This document shows positions 5,422-7,256 of a stretch of DNA of 7,256 bases, piece after piece. The position numbers and the translations under genes were made by a program. Position 1 is the stretch's first letter. Each line of letters opens with the position of its first letter. The notes under the pieces were generated by a model that was not told the DNA's origin, ran no database searches, and saw only the letters and a program-made list of their open reading frames with translations. Source of the DNA: an uncultured Eubacteriales bacterium (lineage in GTDB: Bacteria; Bacillota_A; Clostridia; Christensenellales; Aristaeellaceae); contig CALVKX010000104.1 in the NCBI GenBank assembly GCA_944333375.1, positions 1-7,256 on the forward strand, written 5' to 3'.

Positions 5422-6168
5422 ATGGAACGCAATATGAGCTTTGATACCGGGGAACTGACCGGCATCGCGGTGCATCTCGCATGGGCCCAGCTTGAGATTT
5501 TTGCCGACGAGGTGGAGAAGGTCCAGGTGATGGTCGCGGGCGACGACAACAGCGTGGAGGACCTGCGCATCGAGGTCAGGGACGGATGCCTGACGGTGGA
5601 GCAGCCGCAGTACGGGCTCTCGCTCAACCTCATGGAGAGCCGCTGGTTGCAGGTATGCGTGCGCGTGCCGCTGGAATGGGGCAGGGAGATCGCATGCAGC
5701 ACGCTTTCGGGGCTGCTCAGCGCCCGAAGGCTCAACGCCTCCACTCTCTCCCTGGAGACCGTCAGCGGCGACCTGCGCGCCGTGCGCCTCACCGCCCGCG
5801 ACGCTTCCTTCAGGACGGTGGGGGGCGACATGCGCGGCGAGGAGCTCAGCGCCGAGAACCTCAGCGTGCGCAGCGTCAGCGGGGACACCGCGCTGGACGC
5901 GCTGAGGGTTACCTCGCTCAAATGCACCAGCGTCAGCGGCGAGCAGACCTACAACATGGCCGATACCTTCCGCCGGGTGGACGTGACCGCCGTTTCCGGC
6001 AACGTCATCATCACCGCGCCCGTGGAGGCCATGGAGGTCAACCTGCGCTCCATCAGCGGCCGGGTGCGCACCGAGGGCGTGAGCATCCGCGACGGGGAGG
6101 AAGGCGTGCCCAGCGTCCGCGTCACCGGCGTGACCGCGGACCTCAAGCTCATCAGCATCAAGGAATAG
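5422..6168 (+). CDS. DUF4097-like beta-solenoid protein
   Basis: This is a 248-residue protein of the DUF4097 type (putative adhesin-like or auto-transporter-like beta-repeat domain, common in Bacillota, often in LiaG-like proteins). Seven Ser-Gly or Gly-Gly turn motifs recur in the second half: TLSG (94-97), TVSG (113-116), TVGG (132-135), SVSG (151-154), SVSG (170-173), AVSG (190-193) and SISG (210-213). The glycines fall at 97, 116, 135, 154, 173, 193 and 213, so the period is 19 and then 20 residues. This is what a right-handed parallel beta solenoid would show. The N-terminal 90 residues resemble the short strand-rich lead-in of these proteins. No signal peptide, transmembrane helix or sorting motif is seen, so it is likely cytoplasmic, unlike many relatives. 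The start is set by a strong SD. A promoter is embedded in the gene before it; ybaB follows 37 bases later. Molecular function is unknown. Confidence 0.85.
   Translation: MERNMSFDTGELTGIAVHLAWAQLEIFADEVEKVQVMVAGDDNSVEDLRIEVRDGCLTVEQPQYGLSLNLMESRWLQVCVRVPLEWGREIACSTLSGLLSARRLNASTLSLETVSGDLRAVRLTARDASFRTVGGDMRGEELSAENLSVRSVSGDTALDALRVTSLKCTSVSGEQTYNMADTFRRVDVTAVSGNVIITAPVEAMEVNLRSISGRVRTEGVSIRDGEEGVPSVRVTGVTADLKLISIKE
5701..6060 (+). repeat. solenoid repeats at protein level, 19-20 residue period
   Basis: The region codes for seven successive turns, each marked by (T/S/A)-hydrophobic-(S/G)-Gly. Six intervals are 19, 19, 19, 19, 20 and 20 residues. Third-position bases differ between units, so this is conserved at protein level, not a recent DNA duplication. 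Confidence 0.85.
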
Positions 6169-6205
6169 CATTGCTTATTACGTTTTTGGAGAGGATGGTT
6201 TTCCC

Positions 6206-6544
6206 ATGGCGAAGAATCATTTCGGCGGTTTCGGCGGCGGCGCCAACATGCAGCAGCTCATGCGTCAGGCGCAGAAGCTCCAGGAGCAGATGGCCAAGGC
6301 GCAGGAGGATCTGGACGCCCGCGAGTTCAGCGCCCAGGCGGGCGGCGGCATGGTCAGCGTGACCGTGACCGGCAAGCACGAGCTCAAGAGCCTTGAGATC
6401 AAGCCCGAGTGCGTCGATCCCGATGACGTGGAGATGCTCCAGGACCTCATCCTCGCGGCGGTCAACGAGGCGCTTCGCAACGCCGAGGAGACGCGCAACG
6501 CGGAGATGTCCAGGCTCGCCCCGGGCATGGGAGGCATGTTCTGA
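6206..6544 (+). CDS. ybaB: YbaB/EbfC nucleoid-associated protein
   Basis: This 112-residue protein is the YbaB/EbfC DNA-binding protein, a small homodimer that binds DNA as tweezers and is almost always next to recR. Residues 14-39 form the first coiled-coil-like helix (NMQQLMRQAQKLQEQMAKAQEDLDARE), followed by a beta hairpin core (FSAQAGGGMVSVTVTGKHELKSLEIKPECVDP) and a C-terminal helix with DLILAAVNEALRNAEE. The Gly-rich N-terminus (HFGGFGGG) and the PGMGGMF ending are usual for the family. The SD GGAGAGG at 6188-6194 lies eleven bases before the ATG, a little long. It is three bases from recR. In many Bacillota dnaX precedes it; here a DUF4097-like gene does, so its supply of transcript is likely from the promoter at 5339-5367 or from a local one I cannot see. 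Confidence 0.96.
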   Translation: MAKNHFGGFGGGANMQQLMRQAQKLQEQMAKAQEDLDAREFSAQAGGGMVSVTVTGKHELKSLEIKPECVDPDDVEMLQDLILAAVNEALRNAEETRNAEMSRLAPGMGGMF

Positions 6545-6547
6545 GCC

Positions 6548-7147
6548 ATGGCCCAGCAGCTGGAACCCATCGCCCGGATGGTGGCGCAGCTCTCGCGCCT
6601 GCCGGGCATCGGACATAAGAGCGCGCAACGGCTGGCCTACCACATCATCGGCATGCCGCTGGAGGACGTGCGCGAGCTGGCCGGCGCGCTCTATCAGGGC
6701 CGCAAGGCCATTCGCTACTGCTCCGTGTGCGGCAACTACGCCACGGGCGAGCTGTGCGATATCTGCGCCGACGAGCGGCGCCGCAACGGCCAGATCTGCG
6801 TGGTGCGCGACCCGCGCGACGTGGCCGCCATCGAGCGCATGCGCGACTTTCACGGCACCTACCACGTGCTGCACGGCACCCTCTCGCCCATGGACGGCAT
6901 CGGCCCCGAGGACATCCGCATCCGGGAGCTGCTGGCAAGGCTTGAGGACCATTCGGTCAAGGAGGTCATCCTGGCCACCAACCCCGACATCGAGGGCGAG
7001 GCCACGGCGTCCTACATCGCGCGGCTCGTCAAGCCCATGGGGCTGCTGGTGACGCGCATCGCGCATGGCGTGCCCGTGGGCAGCGATCTGGAATACGCGG
7101 ACGAGATCACCTTATCCAAGGCAATGGAGGGCAGGCGGGAGATGTGA
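6548..7147 (+). CDS. recR: recombination mediator protein RecR
   Basis: This is a complete 199-residue RecR, which with RecO (and RecF) loads RecA onto gaps coated by single-strand binding protein. Domains in order: a helix-hairpin-helix at about 12-32 ([19 protein letters not shown]), a four-cysteine zinc finger at 58-73 (Cys58, 61, 70, 73), a Toprim domain at about 81-175 with DPRD (88-91) and [11 protein letters not shown] (144-154), then the C-terminal [23 protein letters not shown] that forms the family's conserved end. The length matches the family (about 198-200). The start at 6548 follows the ybaB stop by three bases; the SD (GGGAGG at 6529-6534) is 13 bases away, so translation is likely coupled to ybaB. 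No missing residue is seen. Confidence 0.97.
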   Translation: MAQQLEPIARMVAQLSRLPGIGHKSAQRLAYHIIGMPLEDVRELAGALYQGRKAIRYCSVCGNYATGELCDICADERRRNGQICVVRDPRDVAAIERMRDFHGTYHVLHGTLSPMDGIGPEDIRIRELLARLEDHSVKEVILATNPDIEGEATASYIARLVKPMGLLVTRIAHGVPVGSDLEYADEITLSKAMEGRREM

Positions 7148-7159
7148 CCGCCGCCCGCG

Positions 7160-7179
7160 CCGCGCCCCAAAGGGCGCGG
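7160..7179 (+). terminator. GC hairpin downstream of recR, without T-run
   Basis: CCGCGCCC (7160-7167) pairs perfectly with GGGCGCGG (7172-7179) around the loop CAAA. It starts 13 bases after the recR stop, the usual place for an intrinsic terminator. It lacks a downstream T-run (TCAGGCTG follows), so it may be an imperfect terminator or part of the larger inverted repeat beginning at 7174. Confidence 0.45.
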
Positions 7180-7255
7180 TCAGGCTGCTGACAAAGTGCG
7201 GGGTGCAGGGGGATCATCAGTTGCTCAATCATTCGCGCTTCCCTGACGGTCGCGC
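7174..7255. other. inverted-repeat-bounded intergenic segment after recR
   Basis: GCGCG-GTCAGG (7174-7184) on the left is matched on the right by CCTGAC-GGT-CGCGC (7242-7255): the arms GTCAGG/CCTGAC and GCGCG/CGCGC are complementary, with a three-base bulge. The arms are about 57 bases apart. No gene is supported inside. It could be a long mRNA hairpin or one end of a small repeat element; the window ends here, so its right limit is uncertain. Confidence 0.35.
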
Positions 7256-7256
7256 T

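Noticed and set aside
7148..7256. Coding region on the minus strand at the right edge
   Set aside because: The frame is open for about 36 codons from the edge but has no SD or domain and then runs into recR antisense; it is kept only as part of the structured segment finding.
1..7256. CRISPR arrays, tRNA or rRNA genes, insertion sequences
   Set aside because: No regularly spaced direct repeats, cloverleaf-like segments, rRNA motifs or transposase motifs were seen.

Overview
The window is a compact, visibly GC-rich bacterial chromosome segment with almost no intergenic space. It carries strong GGAGG-type ribosome binding sites. Its Obg GTPase has the C-terminal OCT domain, and it encodes a LysM protein without a signal peptide. 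Together these suggest a high-GC member of the Bacillota (Clostridia-like, possibly a gut lineage). This placement is inference from gene content and style, because there is no rRNA or other marker in the window.

Layout. Positions 1-1011 hold the 3' part of obg and the complete small RNA-binding gene yhbY, a classic ribosome-assembly pair. Positions 1033-3146 hold two translationally coupled genes on the same strand: a 120-residue PD-(D/E)XK nuclease-like protein and a 584-residue SNF2-type helicase/translocase. Convergent to them, on the minus strand, lie a triple-LysM protein (3154-3870) and, upstream of it, a 60-residue protein (3931-4113). Divergent from these, 4180-5366 encodes a zinc-ribbon membrane protein overlapping a YafP-like GNAT acetyltransferase. 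A good sigma-A-like promoter lies in the last codons of the acetyltransferase gene. It reads into a DUF4097-like beta-solenoid protein (5422-6168), then ybaB/ebfC (6206-6544) and recR (6548-7147), the recombinational-repair pair. The last 109 bases hold a GC-rich hairpin and a longer inverted-repeat structure but no gene I can support.

How it fits together. The ends are housekeeping: ribosome maturation on the left, DNA repair on the right. The middle is accessory. The usual Bacillota neighbours (nadD after yhbY, dnaX before ybaB) are absent from these positions. The most interesting unit is the nuclease plus SNF2 helicase pair. Its architecture recalls two-gene nuclease-helicase defence or repair systems, but the nuclease is unusually small and the pair does not match a named system I can identify from sequence alone. 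Other points worth a look are the regular 19-20 residue solenoid repeat, the T7/A7 palindrome acting as promoter spacer, the low-complexity linker in the LysM protein, and the inverted repeat after recR.
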